DNA of 9,870 nucleotides from Victivallales bacterium (GCA_016285335.1 JAEEQO010000103.1:1-9870); one strand, 5' to 3'; shown: positions 1 to 5,673, counted from the first letter of the stretch. A program made the numbers and translations. Notes: generated from the letters alone by a model not told the origin.

Positions 1-30
1 AGCGTTCCCGCCTGATTTGCGGTTCCGGCC

Positions 31-132
31 ATGAAACGCAAGACGAAAATCCCGGAAAATATCTGGAATATCATCTGCACGGCGGCGATCATCGCCGTCC
101 TCATCATTGCCGCCTTCGCAATTTTCAAATAG
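31..132 (+). CDS. Possible 33-aa single-pass membrane micro-protein
   Basis: A short ORF of 33 codons starts with MKRKTKIPENIW and continues into a hydrophobic helix at about residues 13-32 (IICTAAIIAVLIIAAFAIF), ending in Phe-Lys. The layout is a basic N-terminus followed by one membrane span, which fits a small inner-membrane protein with its N-terminus in the cytoplasm. The start ATG sits in an ATGA: a different reading frame entering from the left edge runs to TGA at 32-34, so this ORF may be translationally coupled to an upstream gene cut off by the window. No good Shine-Dalgarno is visible, which makes coupling the main support for the start. Its own frame has a stop at 13-15, so it does not continue an upstream gene. 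I recognise no family. The ORF could be chance, but a uniform hydrophobic helix closing exactly before a stop argues for a real peptide. Confidence 0.4.
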   Translation: MKRKTKIPENIWNIICTAAIIAVLIIAAFAIFK

Positions 133-156
133 AATCAGGCGGAACGATTGATTCCG

Positions 157-762
157 TCAGCGGGCGGCGTTGAGCAGGGATTCGTTCAGGTTGCGGAGTG
201 CCATGTATGCCCCGCCGAACGTTCTGATCTCGTCCTCGGACACCGAGCTCTCCATTTCCTGCCGGATCGCGGAAAGCAGTTCCTGGCTGTTGCTGATCCT
301 GTCGACGAGGCGCCGGCGCTGTTCGTCGTTCATGTTTTCCACGATGCGGTCGGCGTTGGCGCTGATGCCGTTCAGGAGGTTCGCGGTACGTTCGGCGCCC
401 GCCCGGATGCGTTCCTGTTCCTCCGGCGTGCCGTTGCGGTAACGGTCAAGCACGTCATAGGCGAAGTTCACTGCCTCCTCGCGTGTCGGCAGATTTCCCT
501 GCATGGGGACGATGCGGTCGATCCCGGAACCGAAATCGTCGTTCTGAGCACGCTGCCGCTGCGGACGCTGCCGCGTCTGAACCTGGACCGGCTGCGGTTC
601 CGGTTCCTCTGTTTTCTCCGGCTCCGCGGCTGGTGTTTCGACCGCCGCGGGTTCCGCCGGGACAGGCTTTTCCTTTCCTTTTCCAAGCATGGTGAGGCCG
701 GCGACGACGAGGACGGCGGCGAGGACGAGGACGGCGAACAAAGCAACGTTCTTTCTGTTCAT
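157..762 (-). CDS. Membrane-anchored hypothetical protein, Pro/Glu-rich linker
   Basis: The protein has 201 aa and matches no family I recognise. Three parts are visible. Residues 1-5 (MNRKN) are basic and precede one hydrophobic helix at about 6-27. Residues 28-75 are a low-complexity linker, first Pro/Glu/Ala-rich and then Gln/Arg-rich (QTRQRPQRQR). Residues 90-201 are rich in charged residues and predicted helical, with no cysteines. There is no lipobox or obvious cleavage site after the helix, so it is probably a signal anchor with the C-terminal helical domain in the periplasm, spaced by the linker. The start is supported by TCCTTT at 772-777 (AAAGGA on the coding strand), 9 nt upstream. 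It has its own promoter and appears to be a single-gene unit. The opposite-strand ORF over the same region is a shadow: it lacks a ribosome binding site and a sensible composition. Function is unknown. Confidence 0.8.
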   Translation of the reverse strand: MNRKNVALFAVLVLAAVLVVAGLTMLGKGKEKPVPAEPAAVETPAAEPEKTEEPEPQPVQVQTRQRPQRQRAQNDDFGSGIDRIVPMQGNLPTREEAVNFAYDVLDRYRNGTPEEQERIRAGAERTANLLNGISANADRIVENMNDEQRRRLVDRISNSQELLSAIRQEMESSVSEDEIRTFGGAYMALRNLNESLLNAAR

Positions 763-849
763 GTTCGGGATTCCTTTGAGGTTGCGGGAACCTCTGTGTG
801 ATTGTTTCCGGGTCGGATGCGGGGCGCAGAATGCAAAGCCGACTGGTTT

Positions 850-877
850 AATATACTCTTGACAAGAGGAAAGTCAA
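850..877 (-). promoter_or_regulatory. Sigma70-type promoter of the 201-aa protein gene
   Basis: Read leftward, TTGACT (872-877, five of six to consensus) is followed after 16 nt by TATATT (850-855, five of six). Transcription would begin near 843, giving a leader of about 80 nt before the start codon at 762. The spacer holds a perfect odd palindrome (see the separate entry), which suggests regulation. This is the best promoter match in the left part of the window. Confidence 0.6.
856..868. promoter_or_regulatory. Odd palindrome CTCTTG-A-CAAGAG inside promoter spacer
   Basis: Two perfect 6-bp arms flank one central base and lie exactly between the -35 and -10 hexamers of the leftward promoter. 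A repressor bound here would exclude RNA polymerase. The palindrome does not extend further (A855 opposite G869). As an RNA hairpin it would be useless, since it lies upstream of the predicted start of transcription. The regulator is unknown and no regulator gene is adjacent. Confidence 0.4.
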
Positions 878-887
878 ATGCGGAAGC

Positions 888-921
888 AAAAAAAAGGACA
901 GTTGATTTCAGGCGGGAAATC
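888..921 (-). terminator. Weak candidate terminator after the ACP gene
   Basis: Just past the ACP stop codon the leftward transcript can form a perfect 6-bp stem (GATTTC at 916-921 with GAAATC at 904-909, loop of 6). A run of eight T residues on the coding strand (888-895) follows, but 8 nt separate stem and T-run, so it is not a textbook intrinsic terminator. Its place between the ACP stop and the next promoter is right for one. Confidence 0.35.
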
Positions 922-923
922 CC

Positions 924-1187
924 TCATTCTTCTGCTGCCGGCTTTTTCTTTTCCGCAAGATACCGGATCGCGTCGCCGACTGTGTGAAATTCCACGGCAT
1001 CCCCGTCCGGGATCCTGCAGCCGAATTCGTCTTCGAACGCCATGATCAGCTCTTCGATGTCGAGCGACGCGAGGTTCCGAAAAAGCGGCGTGTCGTCCGT
1101 GAGCCCGTCTTCGGCGATGCCCTGGTGATTCGCGACGATTCGCCGGACCCGTTCGGCGACAGTTGATTGATTCGAGGTCGTCTTCAC
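924..1187 (-). CDS. Acyl carrier protein
   Basis: An 87-aa protein with the acyl carrier protein fold signature. The core NLASLDIEELIMAFEDEFG (38-56) corresponds to the usual G-x-DSLD-x-VELVMALEEEF motif. Ser41 is the expected site for 4'-phosphopantetheine, and the helix III/IV segment IPDGDAVEFHTVGDAIRYL follows. The residue before the serine is Ala rather than Asp (ASL for DSL), an uncommon change at a position that contacts the phosphopantetheinyl transferase. The start is GTG at 1187: a good GGAGGA lies 8 nt upstream, inside the end of the preceding gene, and the reading frame further upstream would overlap that gene heavily. Only 4 nt separate it from the two-TM protein gene, so the two are probably co-translated. 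No fab genes, ketosynthase or adenylation enzyme are nearby, so it is an orphan carrier. It probably serves a dedicated acyl transfer rather than bulk fatty-acid synthesis. The C-terminal tail is charged (KKKPAAEE). Confidence 0.85.
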   Translation of the reverse strand: MKTTSNQSTVAERVRRIVANHQGIAEDGLTDDTPLFRNLASLDIEELIMAFEDEFGCRIPDGDAVEFHTVGDAIRYLAEKKKPAAEE

Positions 1188-1191
1188 TGTT

Positions 1192-1536
1192 CTATTCCTC
1201 CGCTGCCGTTTTGCCTGCGGAACGCTTGACGAACAGCATATATCCCACACAAAAGACCGTGCCGATTACGACGGAGTAGAGCATGACCGTCAGGAACAGC
1301 AACCCCAATCCGAGCGGGGCGTTGCCCAAAGACATCTCCTCCTCGAAAAACAGTATTCCGATGCAGTGAGCCGTGTCCGCGTAGACGGGATCCATGATCT
1401 TGCTCAGTCCGTTCGATGGACCGAGGCTCGACCACAAAAACAGGAGCCGCATCTGCGCCGCCATCGCGACGACGACGCAAAGACACCAGCACGACATTTC
1501 CCTGAAAAAACCGCTCTTCGGGGTAGACTGTCTCAT
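1192..1536 (-). CDS. Small two-TM membrane protein, unknown function
   Basis: A 114-aa protein starting MRQSTPKSGFFREM. Two hydrophobic spans are visible at about residues 14-35 (Cys-rich, CWCLCVVVAMAAQ) and 75-103 (LGLGLLFLTVMLYSVVIGTV onward), followed by a basic KRSAGK. Both ends are probably cytoplasmic, with a 40-residue periplasmic loop containing DPVYADTAHCIG and an acidic EEE. I chose the ATG at 1536 because GGAGGG lies about 10 nt upstream. A longer reading of the frame to 1761 would add an Arg/Pro-rich stretch antisense-like in composition, run through the repeat and overlap the esterase gene. The ACP gene begins 4 nt after the stop. The tight pairing suggests the membrane protein works with the carrier, perhaps bringing acyl groups to the membrane, but no catalytic motif (such as MBOAT or DHHC) is visible. 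The family is not recognised. Confidence 0.7.
   Translation of the reverse strand: MRQSTPKSGFFREMSCWCLCVVVAMAAQMRLLFLWSSLGPSNGLSKIMDPVYADTAHCIGILFFEEEMSLGNAPLGLGLLFLTVMLYSVVIGTVFCVGYMLFVKRSAGKTAAEE
1196..1201 (-). promoter_or_regulatory. Ribosome binding site GGAGGA deciding the GTG start of ACP
   Basis: GGAGGA on the coding strand lies 8 nt before the GTG at 1187. It is embedded in the last codons of the upstream membrane protein gene, just before its TAG. This placement supports GTG as the real ACP start and implies translational coupling. Confidence 0.65.
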
Positions 1537-1563
1537 GTTGCCTTGCCCTCCTCGGGATTTTTT

Positions 1564-1599
1564 TATAGGTCTTATCGGCCCTATAGGTCTTATTATCAG
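1564..1599. repeat. Short 9-nt-period repeat, TATAGGTCT type
   Basis: On the plus strand four 9-nt units run in a row: TATAGGTCT, TATCGGCCC, TATAGGTCT, TATTATCAG. Units 1 and 3 are identical and units 2 and 4 have diverged. Because 9 is a multiple of 3, any frame through it reads as a pseudo-repeat peptide (RPIGPIRPI leftward, YRSYRPYRS rightward). That explains spurious ORFs across it. It lies between the esterase stop and the start of the two-TM protein gene. TATAGG (1582-1587) and CCTATA (1580-1585), plus TATAGG at 1564-1569, allow alternative small stems. An A/T run (1556-1564) is adjacent but on the wrong side for a leftward terminator. From memory, arrays of this type recur between genes in some gut and PVC bacteria; I cannot check that here. 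Confidence 0.55.
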
Positions 1600-1612
1600 A
1601 AGGTTGGTCGGA

Positions 1613-2539
1613 TCAGTCTTTCTTTTCCTTCGTTTCGGGCTTCGCTTCCTTGTCCTTGGCCGGGTCTTCGGGGATGAAGCCCTGCTGGAACATCCACTTC
1701 GCGCAGGCGTCCTGCCACATCTGCCACAGCGGCAACTTCGAACCGGTGAAGCCGTGGCCACCCTCGGTGAACTCGAGGTATTCGACCGGGACCTTGTGCG
1801 CCTTGAGCGCGTCCACGTACATGCGGCTGTTGTCGACCGGGACCATCTGGTCCTTCGCGGAGTGGCACACGAACGCCGGCGGGGTCTTGTCCGTGACCTG
1901 CTTTTCGTTGGAGAGCAGGTCGATGAGCTCCTGCGACGGATTGGGGCCGAGCAGGTTGCGTTTCGTGCCGCCCTCGGTCTTCGCGGTCAGCGTGATGACG
2001 GGGTAGATCAGGATCTGGAAATCGGGGCGCGAGGACATCTTTTCGATCGGGTCCTCGGACTTCGCGTCGCCGTCGTCGAAATGCGTCGCGATGGTGCTGG
2101 CGAGGTGGCCGCCCGCGGAGAATCCCATCACGCCGACCTTCTTCGGCTCCACGCCGCGCGACTTGCCCTCCGCGCGCACCGTGCGCAACGCGTGCGCCGC
2201 GTCCTGAAGCGGCAGCGGATGCCGGTTCGGGGCGATGCGGTAGGACAGCACCACGCCCGTCACGCCGAACTTGTTCAGCCATTTTGCCACGTCGTACCCT
2301 TCGTTTCCCTTCACGAGCATCCCGTAGCCGCCGCCGGGACAGATTACGACCACGGTCCCGTTCGGCTTCTCCGGCACGTACCAGCGGAGCGAGGTCTTTT
2401 CGGCGTTCGCGCCGCCCGTGCCGGGTTTCCACAGCGGGACGTCCGCGGGTTCGGCGGCCGAGGACACGGCGGAGAATGCCGAAAAAGCGAAGCAGAAGAG
2501 GGCGAGACCGAGCTTGCGGCGGGTGAAATGTCTGTTCAT
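1613..2539 (-). CDS. Exported alpha/beta-hydrolase esterase (carbohydrate esterase-like)
   Basis: A 308-aa protein with an N-terminal signal peptide (basic NRHFTRRK, hydrophobic to about 25, cleavage near SSAA/E, residues 28-29), so it acts in the periplasm or outside. The alpha/beta-hydrolase signatures are in order: oxyanion-hole motif CPGGGY at 67-72, nucleophile elbow GFSAGG with Ser141, acid Asp230 in HSAKDQMVP, and His262 in EGGHGF. The catalytic triad is thus complete. The closest general match is the group of acetyl-xylan, feruloyl and other carbohydrate esterases often annotated as endo-1,4-beta-xylanase B or BD-FAE-like. The natural substrate is probably an acylated glycan, with acetyl the most likely group, but sequence alone does not settle it. 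The C-terminus is a Lys/Glu-rich tail (DPAKDKEAKPETKEKKD). AAGGAAAGGA ends about 8 nt before the ATG. The gene is divergent from GH95, which suggests shared control and a joint role in trimming decorated glycans. Confidence 0.88.
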   Translation of the reverse strand: MNRHFTRRKLGLALFCFAFSAFSAVSSAAEPADVPLWKPGTGGANAEKTSLRWYVPEKPNGTVVVICPGGGYGMLVKGNEGYDVAKWLNKFGVTGVVLSYRIAPNRHPLPLQDAAHALRTVRAEGKSRGVEPKKVGVMGFSAGGHLASTIATHFDDGDAKSEDPIEKMSSRPDFQILIYPVITLTAKTEGGTKRNLLGPNPSQELIDLLSNEKQVTDKTPPAFVCHSAKDQMVPVDNSRMYVDALKAHKVPVEYLEFTEGGHGFTGSKLPLWQMWQDACAKWMFQQGFIPEDPAKDKEAKPETKEKKD

Positions 2540-2581
2540 TGCGAAAGTCCTTTCCTTGAAACAGGTTTGATTTACGGTTTT

Positions 2582-2598
2582 ATGCTATAAGATAGCAT
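2582..2598. promoter_or_regulatory. Perfect 17-bp palindrome, ATGCTAT-AAG-ATAGCAT, likely operator
   Basis: Two 7-bp arms (2582-2588 and 2592-2598) are perfect inverted repeats around AAG. The element lies 43 bp upstream of the esterase start codon and overlaps its predicted -10 hexamer. A dimeric regulator binding here would most directly control the esterase gene. As an alternative, it could form a small hairpin in the 5' leader if transcription starts further upstream. Confidence 0.5.
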
Positions 2599-2616
2599 GG
2601 TTCCGGCGGTTTGCAA
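2589..2616 (-). promoter_or_regulatory. Candidate promoter of the esterase gene
   Basis: Read leftward, TTGCAA (2611-2616) and TATCTT (2589-2594) are 16 nt apart, each four of six to the sigma70 consensus. Transcription would start near 2582, giving a leader of about 43 nt. The match is modest and would fit an activated or regulated promoter. The -10 lies within the 17-bp palindrome. Confidence 0.35.
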
Positions 2617-2622
2617 ACGTTT
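2615..2622. promoter_or_regulatory. AAACGTTT palindrome, possible LacI-type half-core
   Basis: An 8-bp perfect palindrome with a central CG, embedded in TTTGCAAACGTTTTTTCG. LacI/GalR-family operators often have an A-rich/T-rich palindrome around a central CG. A second, shorter AACGTT occurs at 2666-2671 within GAAAACGTTAAAA. Two such sites 51 bp apart in a sugar-enzyme control region are suggestive only; the flanks are not symmetric. Confidence 0.25.
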
Positions 2623-2650
2623 TTTCGCGATTCCGGGACAAAAGAGTTAT

Positions 2651-2687
2651 CTTTAACATCCTGAAAACGTTAAAAATTGGGTTAAAG
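2651..2687. repeat. Cluster of TTTAAC/GTTAAA half-sites
   Basis: CTTTAAC (2651-2657) is the exact reverse complement of GTTAAAG (2681-2687). A third copy, GTTAAA, sits between them at 2669-2674. The second and third copies are direct repeats 12 bp apart; the first and second form an inverted pair with an 11-nt gap. The cluster is 34-70 bp upstream of the GH95 -35 hexamer, a typical position for activator binding. It is AT-rich, so some of this could be chance. Confidence 0.35.
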
Positions 2688-2720
2688 CCGGAAAAACCTT
2701 CATTTTGCGCTTTCATGCGG

Positions 2721-2749
2721 TTGATTTTTCGCCGGAATAAAGCTATAGT
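2721..2749 (+). promoter_or_regulatory. Sigma70-type promoter of the GH95 gene
   Basis: TTGATT (2721-2726) and TATAGT (2744-2749) are separated by exactly 17 nt. Each matches consensus well (four and five of six). Transcription would start near 2756, leaving a leader of about 42 nt with AGGAAA (2785-2790) as ribosome binding site 7 nt before the ATG. Confidence 0.6.
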
Positions 2750-2797
2750 AGGACGAAAGCACAATAACGGCAACTCATTTCAACAGGAAACCGTCCC

Positions 2798-5458
2798 ATG
2801 AAACACTGGAAATCGCTCATGACCGCCCTCGCCGCAACCGTCACGCTGAACGCCGCATACGCCCTGCCGCCCAACTTCGAGGCGCGCCTCAAGGAGGCGA
2901 ACTCGACCATCCGCGACAACGCCCCGGCGAAGATCTGGAGCGAGGCGTACCCCATCGGAAACGGACGGTTCGGCGCGATGGTGTTCGGCGGCGTGCGCGA
3001 GGAACGGCTCCAGCTGAACGACATCACGGTTTGGTCGGGCGGCAAGGACGACCCGTGGAAGAAGGACGCGTGGCAGCATCTGCCGGAGATCCGCGAGGCG
3101 ATCAATCAGAAGGACTGGCGGAAGGCGGACAACCTGGTGAACCGCTACATGACCGAACGCGGCGGATATTTTCCGTCGTACCAGACGCTCGGCGACCTCA
3201 GGATCAAGTTCGACATCCCGGAAGACGCGAAGATCGAGGACTACAGCCGCAAGCTCGACCTGAAAACCGCCGTCGAAACCGTGTCGTTCAAGGCGGACGG
3301 CGTCATGTACACCCGCGAGTATTTCGCGAGCCACCCGGACCAGGTCATCGCCTGCCGCCTGTCGGCTTCGAAACCCGGTGCGCTTTCCTGCAAGATCACG
3401 CTCAACCGCGGCAAGGCGGCGAAGACTGTCACCGAGGAGAACGACGCGTTGCTGATGACCGGCAACACAGATTACGAGAATCGCAAGGGCAACTGCGACT
3501 ACGCCGTCATGCTGAAAGTCGTCCGGGGGCAAACGGTCCTGGATCTGGACGCCCGCCCACGCCTACGCCCGCGTCCGAGCACGGACGTTTGGAATCTTGC
3601 GTTTGACAGCATCAACGCCAAGCTCTCCGCCGAAGGGGACACGATCGCGGTCACGGGTGCAACGTCGTTCACGGTGTACCTCGCTGCGCACACCAGCTAC
3701 AAGTGCGACTGGGACGCGAACTACCGGAACACCGACGACCTCGTCGCGGTCGTCCGCGAGCGCATAGGAAAAACCGCGCCCAAGAGGGCGAAGGTGAAGT
3801 CTCCCGCCAAGTCGAGCGTCTCAATCATAATAGACCGCTTCGATGATTTTTTGCAGCGCCACACCGAAGACTACAAGAGGTTCTTCGACCGCGTCAAGTT
3901 CGACTTCAGGAATCCGGTCGAAGGGAAATCCGATGAAGAACTCGAGAAGTTCCTGAACCTCACGACCGTGGAACGCCTGAAGCGCTTCAAGGACCACCCG
4001 GAGGACACCGCGTTCGCCGCGCTCTTCGCGCAGTTCGGGCGCTACCTCATGATCGCGTCCAGCCGCGAGGACAACCCCCTGCCGTCGAACTCGCAGGGCA
4101 TCTGGGGCGACGGCTACGACCTGCCGTGGAAATGCGACTACAAGAGCAACATCAACTACCAGATGAACTACTGGCCCGTGAACACCGCCAACCTCTCCGA
4201 GTGCATGACCCCCGCCGTGAACCTGAACCTCTCGCTCATCCCGTCCGGCCGCATTACCGCAAAGGAGTATTTCAACGCGCCCGGCTGGACCTGCGCCTAC
4301 ACGACCAACGCCTGGGGCTGGACCGCGCCCGGCGGCAGCCTGCCGTGGGGGCCGTTCTTCAGCGCGGGCGGCTGGTTCTGCCAGATGATGTTCGACCACT
4401 ACGCGTTCAACGGCGACAAGGCGTACCTCGAAAAAATCTACCCCGCCATGAAGGACAACTGCCGCTTCTTCCTCTCCGCGCTCGTGGAGGGGCCGGACGG
4501 CAAGCTCTCCATGAACCCGTCGAGCTCGCCGGAGAACAGTTTCCGCGACGGCAATAACGGCGGCAGCGTGGCGTGGGGCGGCGAGATGGAGTCCGCGATC
4601 GTTCGCGAAGTCTTCCGCGACACGCTCTTCGCCGCGAAGGTCCTCGGCGACAAGGACGAGGAGTTCCTGAAGCAGCTGAAAGCGGCAAATGAGAAGATAC
4701 GGCCCATTGCCATCGGGCGTTACGGACAGATCCAGGAATGGGGTCCGGACGTCGACAATCCGAACGACCAGCACCGCCACATCTCCCAACTTTTCGCCCT
4801 CATGCCCGGCTCGCAGATCGACGCGAACACGAATAAGCGGGACGCCGACGGCGCGCGCGTGGTGCTGAACCACCGCGGCGACGAGGGGACCGGCTGGTCG
4901 AAGGCGTGGAAGATCAACCTCTGGGCGCGCCTGCTCGACGGCGACCGCGCCTACAAGCTCATCCGTGAACAGCTCACGTACGTCAGTCAGGAATCGGTCG
5001 TGATGGGCGGCGGCGGGGTCTACGGCAGCCTGCTCGACGCGCATCCGCCGTTCCAGATCGACGGCAACTTCGGCGCGCTCTCCGGTCTCGTCGAAATGCT
5101 CCTCCAGAGCCACATGTACGAGGAACGCGGCGCCGAACGCATCTACACGCTGGACATCCTGCCCGCGCTGCCGTGGGCGGAAGCATTGCAGCCTACAGAG
5201 AAGATCGAGAGCAAGTTCCATATCGACAGAATAAGGGTGCCCGGCGGGTTCGATTCCGGTTCCGTGAAGGGACTCAAGGCGCGCGGCGGGTTCGTGGTCG
5301 ATATCGCATGGCACGGCACCGGCGGATTCAAGGAGGCGACCGTCACCTGCACGCACGACACGCCCGGATTCCGCGTCCGCATCAAAAACGGCGAAGTCAG
5401 GGATTATCTTCCCGCAGGCGGGTACAAGGCCGGACAGACCATCACGATCACCCCGTAA
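2798..5458 (+). CDS. Exported GH95 alpha-L-fucosidase
   Basis: An 886-aa glycoside hydrolase of family GH95, inverting enzymes that release L-fucose (classically alpha-1,2-linked) or in some members L-galactose. A signal peptide (MKHWK, hydrophobic core, cleavage near AAYA/L at 22-23) exports it. The N-terminal beta-sandwich opens with the family hallmark WSEAYPIGNGRFGAMVFGG and LNDITVWSGG (residues about 47-83). The (alpha/alpha)6 barrel carries the expected active-site residues: Asn451 and Asn453 in SNINYQMNYWP, acid Glu579 in SSSPENSF, and Asp755 in PPFQIDGNFGA, matching the N-x-N, Glu and Asp set known from bifidobacterial AfcA. A C-terminal beta domain follows. It is slightly long for the family; extra material includes an Arg/Pro stretch near residues 251-262 and a Lys-rich segment near 326-345. 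AGGAAA precedes the ATG. It is transcribed alone, divergent from the esterase, and ends at a strong terminator. Confidence 0.95.
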   Translation: MKHWKSLMTALAATVTLNAAYALPPNFEARLKEANSTIRDNAPAKIWSEAYPIGNGRFGAMVFGGVREERLQLNDITVWSGGKDDPWKKDAWQHLPEIREAINQKDWRKADNLVNRYMTERGGYFPSYQTLGDLRIKFDIPEDAKIEDYSRKLDLKTAVETVSFKADGVMYTREYFASHPDQVIACRLSASKPGALSCKITLNRGKAAKTVTEENDALLMTGNTDYENRKGNCDYAVMLKVVRGQTVLDLDARPRLRPRPSTDVWNLAFDSINAKLSAEGDTIAVTGATSFTVYLAAHTSYKCDWDANYRNTDDLVAVVRERIGKTAPKRAKVKSPAKSSVSIIIDRFDDFLQRHTEDYKRFFDRVKFDFRNPVEGKSDEELEKFLNLTTVERLKRFKDHPEDTAFAALFAQFGRYLMIASSREDNPLPSNSQGIWGDGYDLPWKCDYKSNINYQMNYWPVNTANLSECMTPAVNLNLSLIPSGRITAKEYFNAPGWTCAYTTNAWGWTAPGGSLPWGPFFSAGGWFCQMMFDHYAFNGDKAYLEKIYPAMKDNCRFFLSALVEGPDGKLSMNPSSSPENSFRDGNNGGSVAWGGEMESAIVREVFRDTLFAAKVLGDKDEEFLKQLKAANEKIRPIAIGRYGQIQEWGPDVDNPNDQHRHISQLFALMPGSQIDANTNKRDADGARVVLNHRGDEGTGWSKAWKINLWARLLDGDRAYKLIREQLTYVSQESVVMGGGGVYGSLLDAHPPFQIDGNFGALSGLVEMLLQSHMYEERGAERIYTLDILPALPWAEALQPTEKIESKFHIDRIRVPGGFDSGSVKGLKARGGFVVDIAWHGTGGFKEATVTCTHDTPGFRVRIKNGEVRDYLPAGGYKAGQTITITP

Positions 5459-5488
5459 ATTCCACCGCTTTCCCCAAAAAACTCTTCT

Positions 5489-5534
5489 CTCCGGCCGCGA
5501 AACGGTTTCCCGCCGTTCGCAGCCGGAGTTTTTT
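5489..5534 (+). terminator. Strong intrinsic terminator after GH95
   Basis: CTCCGGC (5489-5495) pairs with GCCGGAG (5522-5528). The stem continues inward by five pairs (GCGAA with TTCGC) and, past a bulged A, three more (CGG with CCG), closing on a 7-nt loop. Six T residues follow directly (5529-5534). A run of six A at 5476-5481 on the other flank could let it also work leftward, but no leftward gene ends here. Confidence 0.9.
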
Positions 5535-5584
5535 GCGCTCACCCTCACGTGTGTGCGCATCCGCGCGAAAAACCCGAAAACCGC

Positions 5585-5613
5585 TTGAAATCCCGACCTT
5601 TATGATGTATATT
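5585..5613 (+). promoter_or_regulatory. Sigma70-type promoter of the exporter operon
   Basis: TTGAAA (5585-5590) and TATATT (5608-5613) are exactly 17 nt apart and lie in an AT-rich island just after the GH95 terminator. The predicted start is near 5620, giving a leader of about 55 nt to the ATG at 5674. A perfect TTGACA at 5629-5634 has no -10 at the right distance. The stretch 5535-5584 holds nothing else I can identify. Confidence 0.65.
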
Positions 5614-5657
5614 AAATAATCAATTTTTTTGACAACATAAACAATGGCACAACCGGG

Positions 5658-5663
5658 AAAGGA
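5658..5663 (+). promoter_or_regulatory. Ribosome binding site AAAGGA deciding the yhiI start
   Basis: AAAGGA lies 10 nt before the ATG at 5674. The earlier in-frame ATG at 5644 has no purine-rich site in front of it (AACATAAACA), and using it would put ten polar residues before the membrane anchor. The later ATG at 5683 is too far from this site. Confidence 0.55.
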
Positions 5664-5673
5664 TCCCCAAACC

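Noticed and set aside
138..158. Hairpin GGCGGAA/TTCCGTC between the converging first two genes as a terminator
   Set aside because: The stem is only 7 bp with one G-U pair, overlaps the stop codon of the leftward gene, and has no T-run on either side.
148..801. Rightward 217-codon ORF over the 201-aa gene
   Set aside because: It is antisense to a gene with a clear membrane anchor, ribosome binding site and promoter; its own product is His/Phe/Arg-rich with no ribosome binding site.
859..864. Rightward TTGACA as a -35 element
   Set aside because: There is no -10 at the right spacing and no rightward gene downstream; the hexamer arises from the palindrome.
1564..1599. CRISPR-like array
   Set aside because: Units are only 9 nt, contiguous and without spacers, so this is a simple tandem repeat.
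1394..2590. Rightward 398-codon ORF opposite the esterase
   Set aside because: It runs antisense to a complete esterase with signal peptide and catalytic triad, and through the 9-nt repeat; no independent support.
3821..5560. Leftward 579-codon ORF inside GH95
   Set aside because: It is an antisense shadow of a confident GH95 gene, caused by the codon bias of GC-rich DNA; composition is Val/Arg/Glu/Ala-skewed with no motif.
5629..5634. Perfect TTGACA as a second promoter for the exporter operon
   Set aside because: No -10 hexamer occurs 16-18 nt downstream (the region is ACCGGG), and it lies after the better promoter.
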